Notes: a model not told the origin generated them from the sequence alone. A stretch of DNA of 64,000 bases from Chryseobacterium sp. 3008163 (GCF_003669035.1 NZ_CP033070.1:372001-436000); one strand, 5' to 3'. Counted from the stretch's first letter, positions 27,438 through 36,352 are shown. A program made the numbers and translations.

Positions 27438-27905
27438 GTGAAAAAAATATTATTCTTTTTAATACTTCCTGTATTCGTATTCTCACAGCATACCGCTAAA
27501 GTTATAGGAATTAAAGACGGCGATACAGTCGTTATTTTAGATAGCCTAAAAAATCAAGTTACTTTGAGATTAGCAGATGTTGATTGCCCTGAAAATAATC
27601 AGCCTTTCGGAAAAAATGCAAAACAATTTACTAGTGATCAAATATTTGGTAAAACTGTAAAATACTACATTACGACTACCGACAGATACAATAGAAGCAT
27701 TTCGAAAATTTATTACGATAACGGTAAATATTTATCTGAAGAAATTATTAAAAATGGTTTAGGATGGTGGTATTATAAATATTCAAAAGATAAAAATCTC
27801 GGTAAATTAGAAAACCAAGCTAGTTCTAAAAAATTAGGTTTATTTCAGGACCCAAACGCAATACCTCCTTGGATTTACAGAGAAGAAAGAAGAAATTCAA
27901 ACTAA
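27438..27905 (+). CDS. Secreted thermonuclease (SNase-like)
   Basis: The 155-aa protein starts at a GTG and has a signal peptide (MKKILFFLILPVFVFSQ), then the staphylococcal nuclease fold: VIGIKDGDTVVIL, VTLRLADVDCPE, QPFGKNAKQFTSD, TDRYNRSISKIY and ISEEIIKNGLGWWYYKYS-like text. The Arg and Asp catalytic positions (RLADVD, DRYNR) are present. It degrades DNA or RNA outside the cytoplasm with Ca2+. It is 34 nt after abiH and ends in its own terminator. Confidence 0.88.
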   Translation: MKKILFFLILPVFVFSQHTAKVIGIKDGDTVVILDSLKNQVTLRLADVDCPENNQPFGKNAKQFTSDQIFGKTVKYYITTTDRYNRSISKIYYDNGKYLSEEIIKNGLGWWYYKYSKDKNLGKLENQASSKKLGLFQDPNAIPPWIYREERRNSN

Positions 27906-27950
27906 ATATATCATTTCGGAATTTTTAAATTCATATAATTTTATTTCACT

Positions 27951-27979
27951 AAAGCTTAGCATTTTTATTAAGCTTTTTT
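27951..27979 (+). terminator. Terminator after the nuclease gene
   Basis: AAAGCTTA, a 10-nt loop and TAAGCTTT followed by Ts, 45 nt after the stop. Confidence 0.65.
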
Positions 27980-28109
27980 ACTTGCCTAAACCTCCCTACA
28001 CCTTAGCCACGCATAACAGTATTCCATCACTATTGCCAGCTTTGATACAGCTATTGATTCCAGTGATTGATGACTGTCTTCTACACATAATCACCTAAAG
28101 TAATATTTT

Positions 28110-28140
28110 AAAAAAGCGATGCTATCTGCATCGCTTTTTT
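28110..28140 (-). terminator. Terminator hairpin at the 28139-28375 gene
   Basis: AAAAAAGCGATGC, loop TATCT, GCATCGCTTTTTT is a perfect 13-bp stem that ends the leftward 78-aa gene (stop at 28139) and can also work rightward. The 130 nt before it hold nothing recognisable. Confidence 0.8.
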
Positions 28141-28375
28141 AATCAGCGTTGTAATAAAAAGTATTATTATCATCGAGATTTATTTTTCTCAAAATTTCTT
28201 TACCTACTTCAGGGTTGAATTCAATATAATTAGAATATTTATCTCCATCATTGCTTTCATCAACTCCGTGAGTAAACTCTAGTTCAAATAATTCTTCATA
28301 CGTGATTCCTAATAAATCTGCTAATTGTCTGTTAGCCTGCTCCTCATTGATGTCGTCTAATTGTTGATTGCTCAT
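28139..28375 (-). CDS. Small acidic hypothetical protein
   Basis: The 78-aa protein starts MSNQQLDDINEEQANRQLAD and is strongly acidic (about 19 Asp/Glu), with a short helix LLGITYEELFELEF and a Tyr/Asn-rich end. I do not recognise it. Acidic small proteins near defence genes can be DNA mimics or inhibitors, but nothing here proves that. It has its own strong terminator. Confidence 0.55.
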   Translation of the reverse strand: MSNQQLDDINEEQANRQLADLLGITYEELFELEFTHGVDESNDGDKYSNYIEFNPEVGKEILRKINLDDNNTFYYNAD

Positions 28376-28473
28376 AAATTAATTTTCTAGTTGGTTAGAC
28401 AACATAGATAAGAATATTTCTTTTAAGTACAAAATGTTAACGAAAATATAAATGTATAGTGTAGCTTTACAAC

Positions 28474-28507
28474 TTTGCAACATATAAACAAAATTTATTT
28501 ATATTTG
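28474..28507 (+). promoter_or_regulatory. Promoter of an orphan structured RNA
   Basis: TTTG (28474-28477), 22 nt and TATATTTG (28500-28507) fit the Bacteroidetes promoter pattern. No gene of normal length follows before the terminator at 28770-28817. Confidence 0.6.
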
Positions 28508-28513
28508 TACAAC

Positions 28514-28817
28514 AATTACAACAAAAAAATGAAATCCCAACAGCGTCAACTGTCAGGATTTCAAACCTTTCATTATTTTTCTTTCTTTGTAAACGCTGCT
28601 AAAACGTTGTATAAAAGATAGGATAATGAAACTAAATTGCGCAGCGCAGTAAATTCATCGCTGCACAAAATTTTAATTATGTCGTCCATTATTAAAATTT
28701 TTGTTAGAGTATTTATGTAACCACCTCACTGTCCAATCAGCAAACAGGTTACTTATCTACTGATTAAATAAAATATCCTTCATGAGTATCGCCAAATATT
28801 CCGAAGGATATTTTTCT
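28514..28817 (+). ncRNA. Candidate orphan structured ncRNA
   Basis: Between a clear promoter and a 12-bp terminator lie 300 nt with no long ORF but several hairpins. One has GAAATCC/GGATTTC (28531-28537, 28556-28562) with a symmetric CA/CA internal loop and ACAG/CTGT stem. GCAGCG/CGCTGC (28641-28646, 28659-28664) is extended by TTG/CAA, and GTAACC/GGTTAC pair at 28717-28722 and 28747-28752. AATCAG (28735-28740) could pair with CTGATT (28760-28765), crossing the third stem. A 30-codon ORF starts at 28529 (MKSQQRQLSGFQTF). It may be a regulatory RNA, a type I toxin system or a degraded retron RNA. Confidence 0.5.
28770..28817 (+). terminator. Terminator of the orphan RNA
   Basis: AAAATATCCTTC and GAAGGATATTTT pair perfectly over 12 bp with a 21-nt loop and a T tail. 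The stretch from here to 29010 holds no feature. Confidence 0.7.
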
Positions 28818-29010
28818 ATTTTTATTCTCATTTCTTCTTTAAACCAATATCAATCTTTTAAATAATAAAACATTAATTTTTTAAAAAGTTAAATCATAAT
28901 ATATTTTCTCTATCCTACAGTACAAAAATAACCTAAATTGTTATAACATTATTTTTTTAAGATTTTTTAAGATTTATTGATTTTAAAAAAAATTATATAT
29001 CGTAGCGAAA

Positions 29011-29042
29011 TTTGTAATGTAACTAAAATTTAGTTACATTTG
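29011..29042 (+). promoter_or_regulatory. hicAB promoter with embedded operator palindrome
   Basis: TTTG (29011-29014), 20 nt, TACATTTG (29035-29042) is a full promoter. The spacer and half of the -7 box are covered by a 25-nt palindrome (29016-29040, arms AATGTAACTAAA/TTTAGTTACATT in reading order, one centre base). A repressor bound there would block RNA polymerase, as expected for HicB autoregulation. Confidence 0.75.
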
Positions 29043-29058
29043 TGTAAAGGAAAATTGG

Positions 29059-29316
29059 ATGTCGAAAAAAGATAAACTTATTGCAAGACTAAAAAATAAT
29101 CCAAAGGATTTTGAATATAGTGAATTAAGAACTTTGTTAATATCTTTAGGTTACGATGAAGATAATAAAGGTGGTACATCAGGAAGTGGAGTTATGTTTT
29201 TAAATAAAACAGTAAGTAGCACGATAAATATGCATAAACCTCATAATCCAGATATTTTAAAAGGATACCAAATAAAAAAAATTATACAAGAATTAGAAAA
29301 CAACAACTTAATTTAA
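29059..29316 (+). CDS. hicA: HicA-like mRNA interferase toxin
   Basis: This 85-aa protein has the HicA fold pattern: a basic first helix (KDKLIARLKNNPKDFEYSEL), LLISLGY, a strand with GSGVMFLN and the catalytic-His region INMHKPHNPDILKGYQIKKI. HicA cleaves mRNA and is held in check by HicB. It starts 17 nt after the -7 box and lies 4 nt before hicB, so toxin comes first, the usual HicAB order. Confidence 0.88.
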   Translation: MSKKDKLIARLKNNPKDFEYSELRTLLISLGYDEDNKGGTSGSGVMFLNKTVSSTINMHKPHNPDILKGYQIKKIIQELENNNLI

Positions 29317-29320
29317 GATT

Positions 29321-29967
29321 ATGCTTAAACATAGGGACATAAAAGGAACAGTAGAATTTGATCAAGAAACAAAAATGTTTTTTGGGGAATTAGTAGGAAT
29401 CAACGGTCTTGTTATGTATGAAGCTGATAATGGAGATGATTTTGAGAAAAATTTCATTTCAGCTGTTGATGAGTATATAAAGATGTGTGAAGATAATGAA
29501 ATGTCTATAAAAAAGAATTTAAAGGCGTTTTTAATGTGAGAACTTCACCTGAGATGCATGAAAAACTTTTTATGGCATCAGTTGAGAGTAAAACAAAACT
29601 TAATGCTATTATCAATGACGCTTTTGATGTATATTTTTCAACTGAAAAAAAGAAAGAATCTACATTTGATATGGCGACACCACCAGACAGATGGTCTGTA
29701 ATTGGAAATAATAAACATGCTTGGCTCAAAAGTGATAGCTCAAAAATTCCAACTGAAAAAGTTTATGTCGTATTCGACGCTAGAGATGATAATTCTTACA
29801 CAGTACTATCAACAGGTGATTTAGATATTCATAAAAGAAACGAATTTGACATACCTAGTTGGAAGTCGATTATGGATAAAATGAGAAAAGATAGGATGGA
29901 GAAAAAAAATAGAAAGATTTTAATGCTCCTTCCTAAAAATCCGATACAAATTATAGGTCAAAAATAA
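29321..29967 (+). pseudogene. hicB: HicB-like antitoxin with long C-terminal extension, frame broken by one base
   Basis: The first frame encodes the HicB fold (GTVEFDQETKMFFGELVGIN, FEKNFISAVDEYIKMCED). The second gives the RHH-type DNA-binding part (VRTSPEMHEKLFMASVESKT). One extra T at 29518-29520 joins them (KKNFKGVFNVRTSPEM) into 215 aa. A typical HicB is about 110-140 aa. Here about 100 more residues follow (WSVIGNNKHAWLKSDSSK, VYVVFDARDDNSYTVLSTG), unrecognised. The antitoxin should be functional if the toxin is carried, which argues that the break is a sequencing error. Confidence 0.75.
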
Positions 29968-29973
29968 TTAATT

Positions 29974-30008
29974 AAACCAAAGCAGAAACCTTTTTGCTTT
30001 GGTTTTTT
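29974..30008 (+). terminator. Terminator after hicB
   Basis: AAACCAAAGCA, a 10-nt loop and TGCTTTGGTTT with a T tail, a perfect 11-bp stem right after the hicB stop. Confidence 0.85.
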
Positions 30009-30028
30009 GTTTTATAGGTTTTTATTTT

Positions 30029-30501
30029 CTATTCTGACAGCTTGTGCATTTGATTTTGAGTGATATAATTGTTTAGTAAATGTGGATGCCATTCATTGTA
30101 GATTTGTATTGATTCGTCCACAATTTTTCTTCTTAATTTTGTTTCAATATCATATTCCTGCTTCAAAATTCCGTTTATTTTCGCAGCCACGCATTTTCGT
30201 AAGGATCCGAGTTCTGTGTCATACTGCATTTGACATGGTGCTTTTTCAAAATTCTCTTATATTCATTCGAACAGTATTGCAAACCTCTGTCTGAGTGATG
30301 TATTAGAGATTCTATACCGCGTTGATGATTCTTAAATACCTTCCTAAGTGCCTTTAACCTACTTTCCGTATTAACATTATTTGCAACACAATGCCCAAAG
30401 ATTTTCTTGGAATAAGCATCAGTGCTCAAACTTAAATAACTCTGATCCTTAATTTCAACTACAGGAAGTGGGGAGAAAGAGAGGTTGATTAGCAAACTCA
30501 A
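30029..30501 (-). mobile_element. IS3-family transposase remnant (3' part of orfB)
   Basis: Two minus frames form the end of an IS150-type integrase: YLSLSTDAYSKKIFGHCVAN, LIHHSDRGLQYCSNEY (second catalytic Asp), SDPYENA and INGILKQEYDIETKLRRK ending at 30029. The first Asp region and all of orfA are missing, so it is 5'-truncated. The two frames are joined by one extra G near 30188. No intact terminal inverted repeat is seen. It marks past insertion between hicAB and the DUF4236 gene. The rest of 30502-30605 is empty. Confidence 0.85.
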
Positions 30502-30605
30502 TGAAATAGGGGAAGAATAATTCTTGATAAGATTACGGTTTTCCGTAAATATTTCTGCCTGTAGTAGTTTAGATTTGTGACTACAATTATCTTAAAAACT
30601 ATATC

Positions 30606-31727
30606 ATGGCTTGGTCATACAGAAAGAGAATCAAAATAATTCCCAGTGTACATTTGAATTTCAGCAAAAGAGGAATTTCAACTAGTATTGGGGTTAAAGG
30701 TATGAGTTTAAATTTGAGTTCGTCAGGTACGAGACTTAATACCAATTTTTCAGGTTTTTCAAATTCATACAGGCTTTCAGGTTCTTCATCACCAAAGGCT
30801 CCCTCTCAATCTTATCCTGAACCACAACCATTTTACACTGAGTTATCAGATAACATTTTTAGTGCCGATGTTCATGAGATAACATCCCAAAATATGGCAG
30901 GTATCAAAGAATCTATCTTAATGGCTCAACAGCAAAAAGCGGAATTGAAGACGGATCTGAAGAAGATAAAAAAAACGCTAACCTTTACGAAAACCAAGAA
31001 AATTGCGAGTTATATCTTTATATATGGATTGGTAAACAAAAATATTGTTCAACAGATAAATGAAGATATTAGTGCACAAAAAGAAGCGCTTAAAGAAACC
31101 CAGATTGTAATTGATAACTCGGCTGTTAAGGTTGATATACAGTTCGATGATCCTTCTAAGAGAAAGTATGAACAATTACAGCATTGTTTTAAAAATCTAA
31201 CCACAGCGCATAAAATATGGGATATTACAGGAGCGCATTTTCAGGATCGTGTGGCTGCCCGATCTAGTGCCAGCACATTGGTCAACAGAAAAGATGCAAG
31301 AATTGGTTTTAAATCACTTCCCATCATCACATCAAACTATGAAGCAATATATTTTCAAAATGTGAACGGAGCAGATTTATATTTTTATCCAACATTTGTA
31401 CTGATGTATAAAAATGATCAGAGCTTTGCCATTATTGGGTTTGATGAACTTAATGTTACATTTTCTTCTGTAAGTTTTACCGAAACCAGCAGTGTTCCTC
31501 GTGATTCAAAAGTTATTAGAAAAACATGGGCGAAAGTCAATAAAAACGGAACTCCTGACAAAAGATTCAAGAGTAATTATCAGATACCAGTCGTTCAATA
31601 TGCAAGGCTGAGGTTTTCTTCCAGTAACGGTGTTAATGAGGAATATCAAATAAGTAATTTTGAGTTCGCCCAAGAGTTTGCAAATTCATTTCAGGAGTAT
31701 AAAAGTTTGTGCAAGGAATTAGCTTAA
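30606..31727 (+). CDS. DUF4236 domain protein
   Basis: The 373-aa protein starts MAWSYRKRIKIIPSVHLNFS and continues KRGISTSIGVKGMSLNLSSS, the DUF4236 domain (first 55 residues). A long helical middle (QQQKAELKTDLKKIKKTL, about 95-190) and a strand-rich C-terminal domain follow (YFYPTFVLMYKNDQSFAIIG). DUF4236 proteins are widespread on mobile elements and of unknown function. No signal peptide is present. It converges with topB and is 48 nt from it. Confidence 0.78.
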   Translation: MAWSYRKRIKIIPSVHLNFSKRGISTSIGVKGMSLNLSSSGTRLNTNFSGFSNSYRLSGSSSPKAPSQSYPEPQPFYTELSDNIFSADVHEITSQNMAGIKESILMAQQQKAELKTDLKKIKKTLTFTKTKKIASYIFIYGLVNKNIVQQINEDISAQKEALKETQIVIDNSAVKVDIQFDDPSKRKYEQLQHCFKNLTTAHKIWDITGAHFQDRVAARSSASTLVNRKDARIGFKSLPIITSNYEAIYFQNVNGADLYFYPTFVLMYKNDQSFAIIGFDELNVTFSSVSFTETSSVPRDSKVIRKTWAKVNKNGTPDKRFKSNYQIPVVQYARLRFSSSNGVNEEYQISNFEFAQEFANSFQEYKSLCKELA

Positions 31728-31774
31728 AATCGATTTCAGAAAGCAATAAGATTGAAAATCTTATCTTTAATAAT

Positions 31775-33889
31775 CTAAGAAAATTTAAAAATCAAATTTA
31801 CTTTATCATCTAAAGTTAAATAAGCATCAAACTTTTTACCGTTTTTGCTTTTCATGTTTTTGATTAATGATGTTTTGTTTTGAGTTAATAGTAAAGTAAG
31901 ATCTTTAATACTGAGTTGTACTCCGCATATAGTTCTGAAGAGAATCCAGTTGCACTGCTCATCGGGACATTTTACGATTTTATCTTTGATAATAAGATGA
32001 TGCTGTTGGCATTTGGGGCATTTGAGTTCGGGAATATTTTCTTGAGGAATATGAAGTGATAAAAGTTCATTGGTGATTTCCACTGTGTAGTGTTGGATGT
32101 CGTTGATGAATTGTTTTGAGCTGAGCTCGCCTTTTTCGATCTTGTCCAATGCCATCTCCCACTCTGCGGTCATTTGTACGTTGGCGATCTTTTGCTCTTT
32201 GACAAGGTGATAAACTTTCAGTCCTTTTTCAGTTGGTACTAGAGCCTTGCTTTTTCGGTTGATGTAGTTTCTGCTGAGCAGGGTTTCAATGATGGAAGCT
32301 CTGGTGGCTGGTGTACCGATACCAATATTTGAAATGGCTTTCTGTGCTTCTTTATCTTCGATCGATCTTCCTGCATTTTCCATCGCCGACAACAGATCTG
32401 CTTCACTGTATAATTTAGGAGGCTGGGTGGTCTTTTCCTGTAGTTCCGTTTGGGAGATTTTCAGTTCATCCCCGATCTTCATTTCTGGGAGGTCAATAAG
32501 TGTTTCTTCAACATTATGGTTATTGGAAGTGCTGTCGTTATTTTTGTTATTATCGTTATGTTCTGAGAGTATCCCTTTGATGGCTCGCCAGCCTTTGGTT
32601 AGTATTTTTGATCCTTTGATGTTGAATTCATAGTGGTGTACTTTGAGTGTAATGTGGCTGACCTGTTTGCTGCAATGTTCTGACAAGGATTCCAGTAAAC
32701 GGTAGGCGATCATATCGTAAATGGCCTTTTCAGTTGCTGTCAATGCAGATGGTATTTTTGTTGTGATCAGTAATCCGTGATGATCAGTTACTTTCAGATC
32801 ATTGACTATCCGCTTGTTGAAGTTGCCGAATTTGAGTGTTGAAATGGCGGGTTTGAATTGATCGACCGTATTGAGGATTCTAACCAGTTCCGGGATCTCT
32901 GCCCAGAGGTCTTCGGGTATATATTTACTGCCGGTTCTTGGATACGTGATGAATCTCTTTTCATAAAGTGCCTGTGCCGTCTGCAAAACCTCATCGGCTG
33001 ACAGCCCCAGTTTTCTATTGGCTTCCTTCTGAAGTTCGGTCAGGTCAAAAAGTAAGGGAGATGGTTCTTTTACAGTTTGGATTGAGACATTCTCAACAGT
33101 GGCCCTGCCCTCTCTTTCTATGGATCTTAGGATCTGCTCTGCCTGTTTTTTGTCTTCCCATTGTTCAGTTGACCGGCTCGTGAAATCCAGATATTCTTTA
33201 CGGTGCTTCAACTGGATCTGCCAGTATTTTTTCTGCGTGAAATTGTGATGGTCTTCAAATCTTTTGCAGATCAAAGCCAATGTCGGGGTCTGTACCCTAC
33301 CTAATGAATAGACATCCTGGTTGGCGGCAATGCTTAATGCCTGAGTCGCATTGATCCCGACCAGCCAGTCGGCTTCGCTTCTGGACTTTGCAGCCTGATA
33401 CAAACCTTCGAACGCTGAACCCGGCTGAAGCTTTTTGAAACCGCCTTGTATGGCTTTTTCAGTAAGGGAACTGATCCACAATCGTTCAAATGGTTTGGTG
33501 CATTTGAGATAGTCGTAGATATATCGGAAGATGAGCTCTCCTTCCCTTCCTGCATCGGTGGCTACAATGATGCTGTCGCATCTGTCGATGACGTTTCTTA
33601 TTGTTTTTAATTGTTTGAGGGCGGAAGGATCAGGCTGATAGCCTTTGTGGTTTTGCTTTTTGATAGGTCTTGGGATCAATAAGAACGGATCTGGAAAGAT
33701 AGGCAAAGAGGCTTTGTCAAAGCCTCTTATACCATGATCTTCCGGCATTCCCAAAGACACCAAATGGCCTAATGCCCAGGTTATGCAGTAACCGTTGCCC
33801 TCCAGGTAACCGTCTTTTCTTTGGTTGGCATTTAACAATTGGGCGATCTCTCTTGCAACACTGGGCTTTTCTGCGATGATGGCTTTCAT
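31775..33889 (-). CDS. topB: Type IA DNA topoisomerase III
   Basis: The intact 704-aa enzyme starts MKAIIAEKPSVAREIAQLLN, with TOPRIM residues Glu7 and DAGREGE (112-118), the active-site region RFITYPRTGSKYI (Tyr316) and a C-terminal zinc ribbon (CPKCQQHHLII, CPDEQCNWIL). Topoisomerase III decatenates DNA. The CTnDOT excision locus carries a TopB-like protein (Exc) beside the same companions. It lies 57 nt after the DUF3945 gene in a leftward block. Confidence 0.93.
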   Translation of the reverse strand: MKAIIAEKPSVAREIAQLLNANQRKDGYLEGNGYCITWALGHLVSLGMPEDHGIRGFDKASLPIFPDPFLLIPRPIKKQNHKGYQPDPSALKQLKTIRNVIDRCDSIIVATDAGREGELIFRYIYDYLKCTKPFERLWISSLTEKAIQGGFKKLQPGSAFEGLYQAAKSRSEADWLVGINATQALSIAANQDVYSLGRVQTPTLALICKRFEDHHNFTQKKYWQIQLKHRKEYLDFTSRSTEQWEDKKQAEQILRSIEREGRATVENVSIQTVKEPSPLLFDLTELQKEANRKLGLSADEVLQTAQALYEKRFITYPRTGSKYIPEDLWAEIPELVRILNTVDQFKPAISTLKFGNFNKRIVNDLKVTDHHGLLITTKIPSALTATEKAIYDMIAYRLLESLSEHCSKQVSHITLKVHHYEFNIKGSKILTKGWRAIKGILSEHNDNNKNNDSTSNNHNVEETLIDLPEMKIGDELKISQTELQEKTTQPPKLYSEADLLSAMENAGRSIEDKEAQKAISNIGIGTPATRASIIETLLSRNYINRKSKALVPTEKGLKVYHLVKEQKIANVQMTAEWEMALDKIEKGELSSKQFINDIQHYTVEITNELLSLHIPQENIPELKCPKCQQHHLIIKDKIVKCPDEQCNWILFRTICGVQLSIKDLTLLLTQNKTSLIKNMKSKNGKKFDAYLTLDDKVNLIFKFS

Positions 33890-33946
33890 AGGATTGGATT
33901 TATTGTGATTAGAATTGTTTTTGTGATTGTAATTGTAAGTCTTGGA

Positions 33947-35398
33947 TTACATCTTGCGCCCTTTGGATCTGACCGGTTTCTTTTGCTGGACTTCCTGCTG
34001 TTTGTTGGCAGGTTGCTGCTGTTTGGACTCTAAAGGTTCTTTGAGATTCTTGGTGGCTTCATTGGTCTTGCCATCGGAATTGACTGCCTTTTGAGTCTTG
34101 TGGTCCTCTGATGGTTGGGCTTTTTCCTTCAGCTTGTTGGGGTTGGTAAAGGAAAATTCCGTTTTGGACGTTTCCTTATCGAAGGTGATGTAGCCTTGAT
34201 AGGCTTTTCCTTTGCCGTCCACCAATCCGTCAACATACACCGTCTGCCCTGCTTTGAACTTTTCATATTGTGCAACATCAAGCTCCTTACCTCGGAATAC
34301 TTTCGGGGCTTCCCCGGCTTTGGATTGATTTTGCTGACTGGATGGGTTCTGCTGTTGTGATTGTTGCTGGTTCTGGTTGTTGTTGAAGATGAATTCGACA
34401 TAGCGCTTGTCTGCATTGAACTGAACGGTTGCTTCAAACAATTCTCCTTTTTTGGAGGTCATCCCTTCAAGATAAAGAGGCTTGCCTTCCAGCAATGTTT
34501 GTTTTTGATGGTCATCCAGCTTGATGCTCTTGATCTCATCCGGGATCTTCATATATTCTGCTCTGTAGGCGACCAGCTCGTTGGTCAGCCGGTCTCGGCT
34601 GATCACGGAAGGAATGATCTCATCGGTCTTGGGATTGACGAGGTCCACGACCCTGCCCATATTTCCGCTTTCTTTAAGATTTTTCTTGTCCTCATCGGTG
34701 AACTCGTGACCGAGGAACTTGAGGTTGTAGTTGGGCTCTTTGCGGATGCCGTGCAGATTCACGGCAACCTCTCCGTTGTCTGCGGTCTGGAGTGATAGAC
34801 GGACATCCATCTTGCTGACCGCTGTTCCCAGATTGATGGTAATGGGAATTAAATTATTGGTTTTGAAGCCTCTAAGCAGAGGATCCATAGCATTTAGCTT
34901 TTCAAGCTTTTCCTGGTTAAGCCCGAATTTTTCCATGGTTTTCCAGTCGATCTGTTCAGGCTGGAAACGGTATTCCTGAGTTTCTGTGTTGTTTTCCATT
35001 GTATTCTGATTTTTTAATGGGTTTGTATTTTTTGGTAAGAGTTCATATTCCTTAAGCTTTTCCTTTTCTTCAGGGGATGCCTGATCGACATACTGCTGAA
35101 GGTCTTTTGCTGTATTGACCGCATCGTATTCCGAGACCTTGAAGAAATTGAAATGCGAGGGGTTTTTAAGCTGCCTGTAGAAATTAGAAAAGAAGTTGGA
35201 GAACAGGTCGCCGTGCTTGTCAACCCGGATCAACTGGTCGTTGTCTTTCTTTTCATCAGGTGATAACTTTTGAAGATTTCCATCTTTGTCAACCCCTTTG
35301 ACCATCTCAATTTGATTGGTATTGATATTCAGGACAAGCAGTGTATCTGAAATTGGCTTGATCTGATTCGTTTTATTTTGTGCTATGTCTTCCATCAC
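33947..35398 (-). CDS. DUF4099/DUF3945 conjugative-element protein
   Basis: The 483-aa protein has an N-terminal region (DTLLVLNINTNQIEMVKGVD), a central DUF4099-like part (IDWKTMEKFGLNQEKLEKL) and two DUF3945-like repeats (YLEGMTSKKGELFEATVQFN, and YVDGLVDGKGKAYQGYITFD), with Gln-rich linkers and a basic end (KKPVRSKGRKM). Such proteins accompany topB in Bacteroidetes ICEs and have no known function. The gene overlaps nothing. A stop-free start codon pair MM is at 35398. Confidence 0.85.
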   Translation of the reverse strand: MMEDIAQNKTNQIKPISDTLLVLNINTNQIEMVKGVDKDGNLQKLSPDEKKDNDQLIRVDKHGDLFSNFFSNFYRQLKNPSHFNFFKVSEYDAVNTAKDLQQYVDQASPEEKEKLKEYELLPKNTNPLKNQNTMENNTETQEYRFQPEQIDWKTMEKFGLNQEKLEKLNAMDPLLRGFKTNNLIPITINLGTAVSKMDVRLSLQTADNGEVAVNLHGIRKEPNYNLKFLGHEFTDEDKKNLKESGNMGRVVDLVNPKTDEIIPSVISRDRLTNELVAYRAEYMKIPDEIKSIKLDDHQKQTLLEGKPLYLEGMTSKKGELFEATVQFNADKRYVEFIFNNNQNQQQSQQQNPSSQQNQSKAGEAPKVFRGKELDVAQYEKFKAGQTVYVDGLVDGKGKAYQGYITFDKETSKTEFSFTNPNKLKEKAQPSEDHKTQKAVNSDGKTNEATKNLKEPLESKQQQPANKQQEVQQKKPVRSKGRKM

Positions 35399-35492
35399 AA
35401 TATTTTTAATGAGACGAAAGTAAACACCCCTGCTGTCAGTCTTTAGGAAATGGTATTGGAGATGCTTCTTTGGCTGTTAATGTCTTGTTCTA

Positions 35493-35774
35493 TTATGAAC
35501 TTAAACATTCCCTGATCAGCTGATGGACATCGGACAGCTTGTAGTACAACTTACCACTGATGGTATAGTATGGCAGTTTCTTATCGGTGCGGTAGCGTTG
35601 CAGGGATCTTGAACTGATCTTTAGGAGCTGTAATACATCCTGATTGTCAAGAAGCACCTCGCCGTCGATCTCTATGAATCTGGACTGGCTGGATGACACT
35701 TGTTCTTTCAGGATGTCAAATCGTTCCATGATTCTTTCCATCCATGCGATAAATTCTGTTCTTTCAGTATTCAT
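35493..35774 (-). CDS. HTH (excisionase-like) protein
   Basis: This 93-aa protein has a C-terminal MerR-type/HTH_17 helix-turn-helix (LLDNQDVLQLLKISSRSLQR, then YRTDKKLPYYTISGKLYYK). Small proteins of this kind precede topB in Bacteroidetes conjugative transposons and act as recombination directionality factors or regulators. No integrase is present in the window to pair with it. It starts the HTH-DUF3945-topB leftward block, 95 nt before DUF3945. Confidence 0.82.
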   Translation of the reverse strand: MNTERTEFIAWMERIMERFDILKEQVSSSQSRFIEIDGEVLLDNQDVLQLLKISSRSLQRYRTDKKLPYYTISGKLYYKLSDVHQLIRECLSS

Positions 35775-35866
35775 AACGGTGATTTTTTGATGTTAAATGG
35801 TCTGAACAGTTGATCAACTTTTTATTGGGGTAAAGTTGAAAATTGAACATCACATAAAATCACTAC

Positions 35867-35886
35867 CTTTTCGTAGTACCGAAAAG
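35867..35886. repeat. 20-nt dyad before the 35952 gene
   Basis: CTTTTCG, a 6-nt centre and CGAAAAG, arms of 7 bp, lies between two divergent genes (35774 minus, 35952 plus). It is probably an operator for one of them. No T tract. Confidence 0.4.
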
Positions 35887-35951
35887 ATTTTAAGTTTTTG
35901 AAATGAATATTTTTGGTAAAAGATCGATATTTACTATAAAATAAAAATAAG

Positions 35952-36218
35952 ATGGGATTGACAGAACAACTTTTTGGAAGTGCTGCTGAGAAATTTACAG
36001 AATGTGTTGAAATTAAAATTGCGGAACTCAATGAGAAGCATAAAAATTTTCTTTCTGAACAAAATATTGATCTGAATGATTCCTATATAATCACATTTGG
36101 ACAAAGCGGGACAGGCAGAATTGGATTCAGTAGGACGAGTGATATTTCAAATGAGATTGATATCGAGATTGATAAAATTCTACATGATTGTTCGGAAAAG
36201 CATCTTAAGAAATTGTAG
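35952..36218 (+). CDS. Hypothetical protein
   Basis: The 88-aa product starts MGLTEQLFGSAAEKFTECVE. It has a helix, a strand (SYIITFGQSGTGRIGFSR) and an acidic helix (NEIDIEIDKILHDCSEKHLK). No family is recognised. A start codon with good upstream AAAATAAG supports translation. Confidence 0.5.
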   Translation: MGLTEQLFGSAAEKFTECVEIKIAELNEKHKNFLSEQNIDLNDSYIITFGQSGTGRIGFSRTSDISNEIDIEIDKILHDCSEKHLKKL

Positions 36219-36327
36219 TATCTCATTAGAATTTGTACATCTATCCGTTTCAGGTAATGGAATGATTTAGTTGACAACAATAAATTTGTTAACGTCTTGA
36301 AATTCCTAAAAATAGGGTTCAATAAAA

Positions 36328-36352
36328 GATCCCCGCAAAATTTGCAGGGATC
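36328..36352 (-). terminator. Terminator of the histone-like gene
   Basis: GATCCCCGCAAA and TTTGCAGGGATC pair with one mismatch around one base, 16 nt past the histone-like stop (minus strand), with TTTT following. Confidence 0.6.

Noticed and set aside
34361-34795. 144-aa plus-strand frame
   Set aside because: It is antisense to DUF3945 coding sequence. Its composition follows the codon pattern of the real gene.
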